Below are positions 16,845 through 25,461 of a stretch of DNA of 64,000 nucleotides, piece by piece (the stretch's first letter is position 1; the number at the start of each line of letters is the position of its first letter). The translations under genes were made by a program, and so were the position numbers. Source of the DNA: TOLSYN sp963849065 (lineage in GTDB: Bacteria > Acidobacteriota > Terriglobia > Terriglobales > Acidobacteriaceae). Below the pieces are notes generated by a model. The model was not told where the DNA came from and did not search any database. It saw only the letters and a program-made list of their open reading frames with translations. The DNA lies in the NCBI GenBank assembly GCA_963849065.1, contig CAWKFM010000002.1, positions 1 through 64,000 on the forward strand, written 5' to 3'.

Positions 16845-17510
16845 CTACGCCGACAAGCTCTTTCGCTCTTTCAGCTCCTGCAGCATACGCTCAATCTCCT
16901 GCTCCCGCTCGAGTTTGTCGAATCTGCGATTGAGGTCCTCTCCGCTCAGCTCCACCGTCGCCTGCGTTACCGCCTCGGCGTGCATCACCTTGTTGCTCAT
17001 GCGCTGGAAGACCCCAGCGTTATCCTGGGAAGACGCCTTCTGGCTCGCGTCCGCCGCGCGCCCTACCGCCTTTGTGCGGCGGTGTTGCGCAATCAACACC
17101 TCGGCTTTTCCCTCGGCTTCGGAGATCTTGCGAGCCAGCGCATTCAGCGCATCCTTGAGCACCTCCACCTGTGCCTTCTGGTCTTCGATCTGTTCCACAA
17201 AGCTAGCCGCCAATTGTTTGTAGCTCATCGCGCGGTCCAGTGCGGCACGCGCCAGGCCGTCGTCGCCTTTAGAGACGGCAAGCTGCGCCTTGCGCATCCA
17301 CTCCTCTTCGCGCTCGTGGTTCTCCTGCTGCTTCTTTTTCAGCAGGTGCAGATCGGCCAGCGCGATGGCCACCTGCGTCTTCACCTGCATGAACTGGTTC
17401 TGCATGTCGAGGATGACCTGTTTGATCATCTTCTCCGGGTTTTCGGCACGGTCCACCAGTTCGTTGAGGTTGGCCCGGATCAACGTTGCCACTCGTTCCA
17501 GCAGTGCCAT
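16845..17510 (-). CDS. pspA: PspA/IM30 family membrane-stress protein
   Basis: A 221-residue protein, close to the 222 of PspA. It begins MALLERVATLIRANLNELVD, the amphipathic membrane-sensing helix of the family, followed by AENPEKMIKQVILDMQNQF and a long coiled coil (about 25-185) rich in Glu, Lys, Gln and Ala. PspA/Vipp1 proteins polymerise on damaged inner membranes (ESCRT-III superfamily) and limit ion leakage. No transmembrane segment is present, as expected. It is the last gene of a leftward XRE-NfeD-flotillin-PspA set, 72 bases after the flotillin gene. The same trio (YqiJ, YqiK, PspA-like) occurs in other bacteria, so a shared membrane-integrity role is likely. Confidence 0.9.
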   Translation of the reverse strand: MALLERVATLIRANLNELVDRAENPEKMIKQVILDMQNQFMQVKTQVAIALADLHLLKKKQQENHEREEEWMRKAQLAVSKGDDGLARAALDRAMSYKQLAASFVEQIEDQKAQVEVLKDALNALARKISEAEGKAEVLIAQHRRTKAVGRAADASQKASSQDNAGVFQRMSNKVMHAEAVTQATVELSGEDLNRRFDKLEREQEIERMLQELKERKSLSA

Positions 17511-17582
17511 AACGCTACTCCTTTTCTGCGCAAGAACTTTATGCGAATCCGGGGGCGCCGGCCTGCGCGTCCCCGGATTCGC

Positions 17583-19037
17583 CTAGTTGCCTGTGCCCTT
17601 CGAAGGCAAGTCGCCTCCATTCGGTTTTGGCGCTTTATCTCCAATCGTCCGCACCTGCGACATCAGCTCTTTCACGTTCATGCCGCTGAGTGCTTCGAAC
17701 AGTGCCGGCACCTGCGCCGCCATCTGCGCAATGTCGCCCGTAATTTTGTTCACTCCGGCGCTGCGTCCGTCGCCGGTCGAGACCACCGTGATGCGGTCCA
17801 CCTGCGAGAGTGGAGCAGCGAGGGCGCGAACAATCTCCGGCATGCCCGAGATCAGCTTGTCGATCACTGCCGCCTGGTTGTACTCCTGGAACGCCTCTGC
17901 CTTCACGTTCATCGCCTTGGCTTCGGCCTCGCCTTTCTTAAAAATGATCTCGGCCTCGGCTTCGCCCTGTTCACGAATGTTACTGGCCTTGCCTTCGGCT
18001 TCAAGAATCAGCCGCTGCTTCTCGGCTCCGGCCAGGGTTTCAATGCGCTGACGTTCGATCTCTGCCGGCTTCAGCACGGTCGCAATCAGCTCTTTTTCGC
18101 GGCGCGCAATTTCGGCTTCCTGCACCAGCACCTGCTGTTCTTTCTCGGCCTTCTGCACCTTCACGGCTTCCACCACCAGTTGCTGCTGCATGATGTTGGT
18201 CTGAATCTCGTAGGACTTGTCTGCCGTAGCCTGCTGCTTTTTCACTGTCTCGGCGTACTCGGCCTTTTTCACTTCCAAATCACGCTGAGCCTCCGACTGC
18301 TTAGCCAGTGAGAGAGTCTCGGCCAGCACCCGCTCCTGGTCTGCCTGGGCTTTGGCCACCGCAGCCTCGCGCTGGGCAATGGCGCGGCGCATCGCCGTGT
18401 CGCGCTCGGCTTCGGCCGTGGCCACGTCGGCGTCGCGCTTGATGCGCGCAATGTCCGGACGTCCCATGTTGGTGATGTACTCGTTCTGGTCGCGCACTTC
18501 CTTGATCGTGAACGAGATCACTTCCAGCCCCATCTTGTTCATGTCTTCAGCGCAGGTGGAGCGCATCCGGTCGCTCACCATCTCCGGCTGCTTCACAATC
18601 TCCTCCACCGTCAACTGGCCGATGATGCCGCGAAGATGCCCTTCCATCACCAGACGGATCAGTCCTTCGCGTTCGTCTGGATTCTTCGTCAGGAACTGCT
18701 CGGAGGCGGTCATGATCGACTCGGTGTCGGATTTCACTTTGATCTGCGCTACCGCTTCCACGGTCACCGCCACGCCCTGCTTCGTGTACAGGTCCTGCTT
18801 TGGAGCCACGTCGAACGACATCAGCTCCAGCGAAAGCTCGCGGGCGTTTTCAATCATCGGAATGATGACTGTGCCCTTTCCCTTGATGATCCGCATTCCG
18901 CGGAAGCCATACACCACCAGCGCCTCATGCGGTCCTGCCTTGCGATACAGCTTGGCAAAGGCAGCAAAGGCGAACACGATTACCAAAACCAGCAGACCTG
19001 CAAGCACCAGTACATCGGTTGGGATATCGAATCCCAT
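17583..19037 (-). CDS. flotillin-family (YqiK/FloA-like) membrane protein
   Basis: A 484-residue protein from the ATG at 19037, chosen for its GGAGG site; an upstream frame to 19067 has none. One N-terminal membrane helix (VLVLAGLLVLVIVFAFAAF) is followed by an SPFH/Band-7 domain (LVVYGFRGMRIIKGKGTVII, EVISFTIKEVRDQNEYITNMG). A long Ala/Glu-rich coiled coil follows (AEIARREKELIATVLKPAE, GEAEAEIIFKKGEAEAKAMN), then a short variable end. Flotillins scaffold membrane microdomains. The partner NfeD-like gene lies upstream and pspA downstream, a combination known to protect membranes under stress. Length and domain order are standard. Confidence 0.92.
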   Translation of the reverse strand: MGFDIPTDVLVLAGLLVLVIVFAFAAFAKLYRKAGPHEALVVYGFRGMRIIKGKGTVIIPMIENARELSLELMSFDVAPKQDLYTKQGVAVTVEAVAQIKVKSDTESIMTASEQFLTKNPDEREGLIRLVMEGHLRGIIGQLTVEEIVKQPEMVSDRMRSTCAEDMNKMGLEVISFTIKEVRDQNEYITNMGRPDIARIKRDADVATAEAERDTAMRRAIAQREAAVAKAQADQERVLAETLSLAKQSEAQRDLEVKKAEYAETVKKQQATADKSYEIQTNIMQQQLVVEAVKVQKAEKEQQVLVQEAEIARREKELIATVLKPAEIERQRIETLAGAEKQRLILEAEGKASNIREQGEAEAEIIFKKGEAEAKAMNVKAEAFQEYNQAAVIDKLISGMPEIVRALAAPLSQVDRITVVSTGDGRSAGVNKITGDIAQMAAQVPALFEALSGMNVKELMSQVRTIGDKAPKPNGGDLPSKGTGN

Positions 19038-19086
19038 ATTGCCTCCTAGGGCACGAACAATTTTCACAGCCTACAAATTTCACATC

Positions 19087-19722
19087 TTACGAGTGGGTTG
19101 AATCGGCATCGGCTTTTGCCGATGCCTCCAGCTCATCCCAGCGCCGCACATACGCAATGCCGCGCTCATAGCGAGTTACCACCACCTCCACATTCTTCTC
19201 AATCTCGCTGCCATCCTCGCTTCTGGCCGCAGTCGAACAGCGCGAGCCCAGGCGCGAAAAAATAACCTCGCCGGTTCCGCCCGGGCGCAGCCGCGAACTC
19301 ACCCGCCCCAGCACGCCGATCATGTCGTAGTCCGCTTCTTCCATGCCGCCTTCAAAGTGCATCAGCACCCGCGTCACCAGCAGGAAAACCAGGGTTGCGC
19401 CCACTAGGCCGCCGCCAATGGAAATCAATAGCGCGGCCAGCGCGTACACGTGGGAGTGCCTCGTCAGCAGATATCCGATGCCGCCGAACCAGGCCAGGAA
19501 CGCCGTCACGGTCCCCAGATTCACCGCCGGCAGGTTTCCCGTGCCTGATCCCCCGTGAGGCAAGCGCCCTACACACACGCGCCCTACGTGTCCCAGGTGT
19601 AGTCCCAGTTGAAAATGAAACGGAAGATGCACGTGCAGATGAATCCCGCCCAGCAGCACCGATAGAGCGCTGATCGTAAATCCGACCAGAAAGCACGTCA
19701 GATACAGTTCGGCAATAGTCAC
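19087..19722 (-). CDS. NfeD/YqiJ-like membrane protein with OB-fold end
   Basis: A 211-residue protein. There are about three to four membrane segments (LYLTCFLVGFTISALSVLLGG, AVNLGTVTAFLAWFGGIGYLL and YALAALLISIGGGLVGATLVFLL). A C-terminal soluble part (LGRVSSRLRPGGTGEVIF and a late NVEVVVTRYERGIAYVRRW) follows the OB-fold pattern of NfeD proteins. NfeD proteins are partners of flotillins. A His-rich loop (HLHVHLPFHFQLGLHLGHVG) sits between the first two helices and could bind metal, which is inference. The start overlaps the end of the XRE regulator by four bases, so regulator and membrane gene are coupled. Confidence 0.75.
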   Translation of the reverse strand: MTIAELYLTCFLVGFTISALSVLLGGIHLHVHLPFHFQLGLHLGHVGRVCVGRLPHGGSGTGNLPAVNLGTVTAFLAWFGGIGYLLTRHSHVYALAALLISIGGGLVGATLVFLLVTRVLMHFEGGMEEADYDMIGVLGRVSSRLRPGGTGEVIFSRLGSRCSTAARSEDGSEIEKNVEVVVTRYERGIAYVRRWDELEASAKADADSTHS

Positions 19723-20246
19723 TTTTCCCGTGCTCCTTTACGCGGCCGCTCTCGTTTATCCCATTCCTCTGGCTTCAACACCTCGGTCAGCCGCTCCACC
19801 AGATTGGGAGTTTCCAGAATCGCTCCCAGCAGCACCAGGCAGCGCCGCGAATCTTCATGCTTGGCCATCTGCAGCAGAGCGTGGGCAACCTTGGCATCGC
19901 GCCGGAAGCGCTCTGCTCCACTGACCAGCCAGAGATCCAGCGTGTCCTCCATCACCCGCGCATCGCTCACCAGTTCGGTGTGGTAGCCCTCCGGATCATT
20001 CACCATGTAGCCGGGATGCACCTTGAAAAACTTTGCCAGCAGCATGCGGCTCTGGTTCGTCAGGTGCGGACGGACGCCGCTCTCCAGCTGTGAAAGATAG
20101 CTCTGGCTCAGCCCCTTGCCTGCTTCTTTCTGGATGGCGCGCACGGTCTCCTGCTGGGTCATCTCACGGCCAAGGCCGCGCAAGGTACCTTCCATCAGGC
20201 GCAGGTAGCGAAGTTTTTCTCCGAGCGTCATATAACGGATTGCCAT
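19719..20246 (-). CDS. XRE-type transcriptional regulator of the flotillin operon
   Basis: A 175-residue protein with an N-terminal Cro/CI helix-turn-helix (LGEKLRYLRLMEGTL...TQQETVRAIQKEAGKGLSQSYLSQLESG, about 6-60), then a helical C-terminal region without a recognised ligand domain. It is the first gene of the NfeD-flotillin-PspA set and overlaps the second gene by four bases. Its start codon lies between the arms of a 15-bp palindrome, which implies autoregulation. Two starts are possible: the ATG at 20246 or the in-frame ATG at 20231 (MTLGEKLRYL). A TTGACA...TACTAT promoter would place the transcript start downstream of 20246 and so favours the second, possibly leaderless, start. Confidence 0.88.
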   Translation of the reverse strand: MAIRYMTLGEKLRYLRLMEGTLRGLGREMTQQETVRAIQKEAGKGLSQSYLSQLESGVRPHLTNQSRMLLAKFFKVHPGYMVNDPEGYHTELVSDARVMEDTLDLWLVSGAERFRRDAKVAHALLQMAKHEDSRRCLVLLGAILETPNLVERLTEVLKPEEWDKRERPRKGAREK

Positions 20247-20274
20247 AGTAGTATTGCAATCTGTTATATGTCAA
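20229..20274 (-). promoter_or_regulatory. palindromic operator and promoter of XRE operon
   Basis: Arms CATATAACGGATTGC (20229-20243) and GCAATCTGTTATATG (20256-20270) pair at 14 of 15 positions across a 12-bp spacer. On the minus strand TTGACA (20269-20274) and TACTAT (20245-20250) are 18 bp apart, so the -10 sits between the arms and overlaps the ATG at 20246. This is the layout of a self-repressing operator. Confidence 0.65.
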
Positions 20275-20350
20275 ATGAATTCTTGCTCCACCGGGCTTTA
20301 GCACCCACAGCGCAATGTAGGCTATTCGGCTTTTATGCTTCCTCTACCAT

Positions 20351-20419
20351 AATCGCCATATCATTCGCTATCTCATTGCAAGATAGTGAGTTAGAAGCCA
20401 CGTTATCGCCAGCAATCCC
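20351..20419 (+). repeat. dispersed palindromic repeat, copy B
   Basis: AATCGCC, left stem GCTATCTC, right stem AGATAGTGAG, then AGCC and TCGCCAGCAATC. It lies between the XRE gene and the ATPase gene. Confidence 0.7.
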
Positions 20420-20443
20420 ATTGGTGCAGCTTCTTCGTACCGC

Positions 20444-21616
20444 TCAACGCGCGGGCCAATTCCATTTCGGAGTATTGAGCAGAGTCGCCCCTTCCAGCTT
20501 GGTTTCTCCGAAGTCCTTTAAGATATTCAATCGAGTGCACAGAGGACCAGCTGTGAGCGTTTCAATGAGCGTTGGCGCATGCGAAACGACTATAACCTGT
20601 GTGTTCTTCGCCGCAGCGAGGATCAGTCTGGCAAGCGCCGGCAGTAACTCCGGATGCAGGCTGGTTTCCGGCTCGTTTAGCACCATCAGTTCGGGGGGGC
20701 GCGGCGTAAGCAGGGCGGCTGTCCACAAAAGATAGCGAAGTGTTCCATCTGACAACTCGGCCGCAGTAAGCGGTCGCAGCAACCCATGCTGCTGCAACTG
20801 CAACTCGAACCGGCCATTCTGCACGTCCACAGATAGCTGGCTGCCTGGAAAGGCGTCTTCAAGAGTCGTAGCGAGGGCTTTGTCCGTCCGAATCTCCACA
20901 ATCGTCTGAAGGGCGGCTGCGAGATTGCTGCCATCATGGTGGAGTACTGGCGTGAAAGTACCAATCTGCGCAGCCCGCGCGGGCGAGTCAGAGTCTGTCC
21001 GGAAATGGTCGTAAAAGCGCCAGCCGCGAACGGCCTCGCGAACCGCCAGCATCTCCGGAGCTCGCTGAGGGTCGGCGATGCTGGCGAGCATGCTGTCGGT
21101 ATCTGACAGGTGCTGCGTTAGCATCACCGGTTCTTCGTCGCGTGTTGTTGCTAGCCAAACGAAGTTGTTTCTGCGGTCGACAAGAGCAGAGACTTTCCGG
21201 TAGATCGGCCCATGCCAGATGCACTCGCGCTTGATATGCGGATCGAGCCCAAACATCGTCGCCGGGGGCGGTGGTGGAGGGTAGCCCAAGTCAATGCTGT
21301 AACCATAAACATCACCGCCAAAGCCAAGCTTGAGACTAGCGGCTTTCCTCTTTTTGAGGGGTTCCACGGCGTATATACCTTGGCGAACTCCACGCGCGAT
21401 TGAATCCGGACCCGCCCAAAATATTGAAGGCAAGCCACCCTCATGGGCAAGGGAGGCCACGACCGCATTCTGGGCCGCATCAGCAAGCAAGCGTAGCGAT
21501 CGATACACGCTGGACTTGCCGCTTCCATTCGCACCGGTAATCACGGTCAGCTGTCCAAGAGGCAAGATCAGGTCACGCAGCGATCTATAGCCCTGGACAG
21601 CCACAATGCGGATCAT
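20444..21616 (-). CDS. RecF/OLD-like AAA ATPase, stand-alone
   Basis: A 390-residue ABC-type ATPase of the AAA_21/OLD/RecF-like kind. It starts IRIVAVQGYRSLRDLILPLG and has Walker A GANGSGKSS at residues 28-36. A long insertion follows in place of the Rad50-type coiled coil. The signature stretch is LSDGTLRYLLW, Walker B is LMVLNEPETSLHPEL, and the H-loop is VIVVSHAPTL. No TOPRIM nuclease domain follows, unlike true OLD proteins, and no nuclease gene lies next to it. Such ATPases occur in phage-defence modules (with a nuclease or other effector) and as housekeeping genes. The isolated position gives no evidence for defence here. Confidence 0.8.
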   Translation of the reverse strand: MIRIVAVQGYRSLRDLILPLGQLTVITGANGSGKSSVYRSLRLLADAAQNAVVASLAHEGGLPSIFWAGPDSIARGVRQGIYAVEPLKKRKAASLKLGFGGDVYGYSIDLGYPPPPPPATMFGLDPHIKRECIWHGPIYRKVSALVDRRNNFVWLATTRDEEPVMLTQHLSDTDSMLASIADPQRAPEMLAVREAVRGWRFYDHFRTDSDSPARAAQIGTFTPVLHHDGSNLAAALQTIVEIRTDKALATTLEDAFPGSQLSVDVQNGRFELQLQQHGLLRPLTAAELSDGTLRYLLWTAALLTPRPPELMVLNEPETSLHPELLPALARLILAAAKNTQVIVVSHAPTLIETLTAGPLCTRLNILKDFGETKLEGATLLNTPKWNWPAR

Positions 21617-22013
21617 CCACTACAGCATATCGCGAGACCAGGGTTTCGAGTCACTGATAGCCGTCACGCAGGTTATCCGCCTTAAGTCCTCAGCGGAGAC
21701 CAGTCCTCAATACATGGGATACGGTCTCGCCTACCCCACACCGACGACAAGATTTCCCGGATAGACAGCGGGCGGTGCCACATGGGGCGGGGGCTACCAC
21801 AACGGCTGCGGGTGTTTTTCCCAGCCTTCCATATTTACTGAGTAAAAAACAAGCGGGTGGGAAAGCGGCTTGATCTTGCTTCCCATTTCAGAAAAAGAGG
21901 AGTGCGCTCCGAAGCCATCGAGCTTACAATGCCTGTGCAAAAGCGGTGTGCATCTTTAATGTTCCATGCGCTAGCTGGTTGGGCGACCTGGGTTCAGAGA
22001 CAGCGGGGGAAGT
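21617..22013. other. intergenic, nothing recognised
   Basis: A divergent gap between the ATPase gene and the Coa1/RHS gene. Short frames are not protein-like. No tRNA, hairpin terminator or dispersed repeat copy was identified. A GGGGGAAGT ribosome site for the rightward gene is at its right end. Confidence 0.4.
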
Positions 22014-23768
22014 ATGAATTGCAACGGCTGCGGTGTAGAGCTTGATCCCACAGAGGAACAGGTCAATTCTTCCGTTGACCAGATTCTGGATACCTCCCTA
22101 AAGGATGCCCAAAAGACAGGTGGCGTATGCCCACTCTGCGGCCACTGCAAGCAAGTGCCATACTCCCATCGCAAGACAGTGCTATTTTGGATGATTCTCG
22201 GATGTCTGATAGTTGGCCTTATCGTAGTAACTGCAATCTCTCAACGGCGGCACACCGAGCGGGCAGCGGTGGCCAACGCAGTGCTAGCCCGTATCAACTC
22301 CAACGATGATCTCGTCCGGTTGCTTGGGAAACCCATAGCGATACGCAACAATATTGAAGGGGAGGTCAAACACGATGAAACCGGATGGCAGGAAGCGCGG
22401 CTGACGATTCCAGTCTCGGGGCCAAATGGCACGGCGACAGCTCACGTCATCGGCGGAAAAGGAACAGGACAGTGGACGTTCACCACCTTTGAAGTGGTAT
22501 TTGAGAATCAGCACAAGAAATTCGACCTCGTGTCCGGCAGAGTCGTCATATATGAACCGAATGCGTATGCGGATGTTCACACTGAAGCTGCCCTGCCGCC
22601 GGAATACAGTCAGTCGGTCGTGGTGGCGGCACCACGATTCAACGGTGAGTTTCCCTGCATCTTCGCGACGGTAAATACGGAGAAAGTCGTTCCACAGGTT
22701 GGCAATTGTGCCATGCCCACAACACATGCTGTCCCCGTAGACCGCTTCGAAGTCGATCTGCGGTACGGAAACTTCATTCTTCGCCAGACTGACCTCTATC
22801 TGGAGGACATTTTCCAAGTTCCCCTGACCCGCACCTACGTTTCGAACGATTGGATAAATTCCAATCCCGTTCACGCCTTCGGACGGAACAGCAATCACCC
22901 CTACGATATCGCCCCGCTAGGCACTCGAAATCCCTACACTTACCAAATGATCGTGCTGGAAGACGGCGATTTTATCTACTTTGATCGCATTTCGAAGGGG
23001 ACGAGTTACACAGACGCTGTATATCAGCACACCGAAACCTCTACGAGATTTTATAAAGCAACTCAGGCATGGAATGGCAACGGGTGGACGACCCGATTGG
23101 CCGATGGCTCGGAGATTCGTTTCCCCGAGTCATATAACGCTAAAAATATGGCACAAGGCGCACCCACGGAGATGCGAGATGCCAAAGGCAACCGCCTGGA
23201 ACTGCTCCGTGACCCGCAGCGGAACCTGCAACAGATCAAAACTCCGCACGGCCACTGGATTACCTTCATCTATGATGGTTCGTCTCGAATTGTGCAGGCC
23301 GCAGACGATGCAGGCGAATGGGCTCGATACAGATACAACGCTGGCGGAATGTTGACGGACGTCTTCTCATCTTCAGGACGGGAGCGCCACTATTCATATG
23401 ATGGAGCGTTGATGACTCAGGTCGCGGACGAGAAGCAACACGTCTTGTTGAGCAATCGGTACGAATCGAAGATGCTGGTTCGGCAAGAGGTTGCCAGCGG
23501 AATGTATTCGTACAAATACGAATGGGCTCCAAAAGGACGGTATCCAGACGCGGTTCTGGTGACACTGCCGGACGGGAGCACGAAAAAGGTAGAGATTCCT
23601 GCCAATACCATTCCGGAGATGGTGAGGAATTGGCATCCATCTGGTCAGCGGCCGCTCTGGGCTCGCATAGTCATTGTCTGGTTGATCGCAGTTTTCCTGA
23701 TTTCCATACTGTTGTTAGCGCTAATTTGCATAGGGCAGGTGTCGGATAGTCGTGGAGCGATGCAGTGA
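22014..23768 (+). CDS. zinc-ribbon/Coa1-like/RHS-YD chimera, membrane-anchored
   Basis: A 584-residue protein with an unusual domain order. Residues 1-50 form a zinc-ribbon-like region (Cys 3, 6, 39, 42, 45). A membrane helix at about 57-75 follows. Residues 75-170 resemble the Coa1/cytochrome-oxidase-assembly-like domain (LVRLLGKPIAI, RLTIPVSGPNGTATAHV, TGQWTFTTFEVVF). Residues 245-300 match the N-terminal region of RHS proteins (RFEVDLRYGNFILRQTDLYL, VPLTRTYVSNDW). Residues 385-520 are YD-type repeats (RLELLRDPQRNLQQIKTPHG, YRYNAGGMLTDVFSSSGRER). A second membrane helix lies at about 553-576. It is far shorter than RHS toxins and has no toxin tip. The remnant of a second copy is found near 61990. 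Function unknown. Confidence 0.7.
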   Translation: MNCNGCGVELDPTEEQVNSSVDQILDTSLKDAQKTGGVCPLCGHCKQVPYSHRKTVLFWMILGCLIVGLIVVTAISQRRHTERAAVANAVLARINSNDDLVRLLGKPIAIRNNIEGEVKHDETGWQEARLTIPVSGPNGTATAHVIGGKGTGQWTFTTFEVVFENQHKKFDLVSGRVVIYEPNAYADVHTEAALPPEYSQSVVVAAPRFNGEFPCIFATVNTEKVVPQVGNCAMPTTHAVPVDRFEVDLRYGNFILRQTDLYLEDIFQVPLTRTYVSNDWINSNPVHAFGRNSNHPYDIAPLGTRNPYTYQMIVLEDGDFIYFDRISKGTSYTDAVYQHTETSTRFYKATQAWNGNGWTTRLADGSEIRFPESYNAKNMAQGAPTEMRDAKGNRLELLRDPQRNLQQIKTPHGHWITFIYDGSSRIVQAADDAGEWARYRYNAGGMLTDVFSSSGRERHYSYDGALMTQVADEKQHVLLSNRYESKMLVRQEVASGMYSYKYEWAPKGRYPDAVLVTLPDGSTKKVEIPANTIPEMVRNWHPSGQRPLWARIVIVWLIAVFLISILLLALICIGQVSDSRGAMQ

Positions 23769-23801
23769 CAGTGGGAAACGGAAGCAAAGGAGACTTTGCT
23801 C

Positions 23802-24044
23802 ATGCCTGAATTGCAATCACTTCTAAAGTCGCACTCGTGGCCGTATGGTTGGTTAGTATTTGGGGCCTTCTTATCGTTACTGGGTTTAGGGCAGGCATGC
23901 GCCGGGGTAGCGTGGGGACGCGGTAGTCCCATGGTTTATCGCGCTAAAGAACCGACGAAGTTTTGGTGGACAGTCGGATTGAATTTGTCCCTTGGTGTTT
24001 TCTTCATCGTCCTCTACTGGATGCGTTACGGGACTTCAGACTGA
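23802..24044 (+). CDS. small two-helix membrane protein (YR-KEP family)
   Basis: An 80-residue protein from the ATG at 23802, nine bases after AAAGGAG and 33 bases after the chimera gene. Helix one (WLVFGAFLSLLGLGQACAGVAW) is followed by the polar motif MVYRAKEPTKFWW and helix two (VGLNLSLGVFFIVLYWM). The protein at 62041-62730 has the same motif (VVYRDKEPGRF) and shares its 5' leader sequence, so the two belong to one family. No function is known to me. Position suggests it works with the preceding chimera. Confidence 0.65.
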   Translation: MPELQSLLKSHSWPYGWLVFGAFLSLLGLGQACAGVAWGRGSPMVYRAKEPTKFWWTVGLNLSLGVFFIVLYWMRYGTSD

Positions 24045-24070
24045 GGTGACTTCAGGGTAGAGCAGACCGT

Positions 24071-24156
24071 GATAGCTAACGCAATAGCGCCACGGCAATC
24101 ACAATCTCAACCTGAGATACTGAGCTACTTGGGCTGTAGTCGTCAACAATCTTGCC
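24071..24156 (+). repeat. dispersed palindromic repeat, copy C
   Basis: GATAGCTAA, then GCGCC, left stem TCACAATCTC, right stem GAGATACTGAG, then GGGCTGTAGTCGTCAACAATC. Confidence 0.65.
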
Positions 24157-24303
24157 TATGGGGATGCAGACTGCGAAAATGGCGGGATCTGCCGGGAGAT
24201 GGCGTGTTCTGCATGGCATACCTTTCAGAGTCTGGCTATCTTAAATACATCACACCCAGTCGTCGCCAGTAATCTCGGTGACCATCATCAAGGGAGTTGG
24301 AAT

Positions 24304-25299
24304 ATGCAGAAACGCAAGCTTGGAAACAGCAATCTTCAGGTATCGGCACTTGGACTCGGCTGTATGAGTATGAGCACCGCTTATGGACCGCCAGCCGATA
24401 AGAAGGAGATGATTAAGCTCATCCGAGCCGCTCACGATCATGGCGTGACGCTGTTCGACACGGCTGAGGCTTATGGCCCTTTTGCCAACGAGGAGCTCGT
24501 CGGTGAGGCGCTTGCACCGATCCGCGAAAAGTTAATCATCGCGACCAAGTTCGGCTTTGACATCGACCTGAAGACCGGCGAGCGCCGTGGCGGAACCAGT
24601 AGTCGCCCCGAACACATCAAGGCGGTGGCGGACGCCTGTCTGACGCGGTTGCGGACTAACTACATAGACCTCTTCTATCAGCATCGTGTCGATCCAAGTG
24701 TGCCGATCGAGGATGTTGCCGGAGCCGTCAAAGACCTGATCTCCGAGGGCAAGGTAAAGCATTTCGGGCTGTCAGAGGCTGGAGTTCAGACCATCCGCCG
24801 CGCCCACGCGGTCCAATCTGTGACTGCGGTTCAGAGCGAATACTCACTGTTTTGGAGAGGACCGGAGGCCGAGCTTCTTCCTGTCCTCGAAGAGCTAGGT
24901 ATCGGCTTCGTGCCGTTCAGCCCGCTTGGCGCCGGTTTCTTGACTGGCAAGATCGACGAGAATACAAAGTTCGATCCGACCGATTTCCGCAACACCGTGC
25001 CACGTTTCTCGCCAGAGGCACGCAAGGCGAACATGGCGCTGGTCGATATCGTTAGGGTTGTCGCTGATCGCAAGGCCACTACGCCTGCGCAGGTGGCACT
25101 CGCGTGGCTGCTGGCCCAGAAACCCTGGATCGTGCCTATCCCAGGCACTACCAAGCTGCACCGCCTCGAAGAGAACCTCGGAGCAGTAAACATCGAACTG
25201 ACCGAGAGTGATCTCTATCAGATCAACGCAGAAGCAGCGAAGATCAAGGTTCAAGGGGATCGGCTGCCTGAGGCCGCACTCAAGATGACCGGACTCTGA
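24304..25299 (+). CDS. aldo/keto reductase (AKR13-like)
   Basis: A 331-residue NADPH-dependent oxidoreductase from the ATG at 24304, with GGGAG upstream; a longer frame from 24199 has no support. It is a TIM-barrel AKR with MQKRKLGNSNLQVSALGLGC at the start and the catalytic tetrad visible: Asp and Tyr in LFDTAEAYGPFANEEL, Lys in IIATKFGF and His in IDLFYQHRVDP. The cofactor-binding end IVPIPGTTKLHRLEENLGA is also present. Such enzymes reduce aldehydes and ketones to alcohols; the natural substrate cannot be told. It stands alone, flanked on both sides by copies of the dispersed repeat. Confidence 0.95.
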   Translation: MQKRKLGNSNLQVSALGLGCMSMSTAYGPPADKKEMIKLIRAAHDHGVTLFDTAEAYGPFANEELVGEALAPIREKLIIATKFGFDIDLKTGERRGGTSSRPEHIKAVADACLTRLRTNYIDLFYQHRVDPSVPIEDVAGAVKDLISEGKVKHFGLSEAGVQTIRRAHAVQSVTAVQSEYSLFWRGPEAELLPVLEELGIGFVPFSPLGAGFLTGKIDENTKFDPTDFRNTVPRFSPEARKANMALVDIVRVVADRKATTPAQVALAWLLAQKPWIVPIPGTTKLHRLEENLGAVNIELTESDLYQINAEAAKIKVQGDRLPEAALKMTGL

Positions 25300-25345
25300 T
25301 GAGAGTGTGCTGGCTCCTCCAGGACGACCACTTTTCATAAATGGC

Positions 25346-25426
25346 GATAGCTGGTCATAAATCGCCAAGTGCCTCACAATCCCGTTCCGAGATTGTGGAA
25401 GCCTTGCCTGTTATCGACAACAATCT
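25346..25426 (+). repeat. dispersed palindromic repeat, copy D (compensated stem)
   Basis: GATAGCTGG, AATCGCC, left stem CTCACAATC, right stem GATTGTGG, then GCCTGTTATCGACAACAATC. Both arms differ from the consensus (ACTATC/GATAGT) in a way that keeps pairing. Confidence 0.7.
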
Positions 25427-25461
25427 GGAAAGGACAGAAGGATCAGCGTACACTCCTGCCC

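Noticed and set aside
16581..18311. 576-codon plus-strand frame
   Set aside because: Shadow of the pspA and flotillin genes; extreme Leu/His/Arg content from the reversed coiled-coil codons.
20444..21616. ATPase considered as part of an anti-phage defence system
   Set aside because: No nuclease, TOPRIM, reverse transcriptase or other effector gene adjoins it, so the sequence does not support a defence call.
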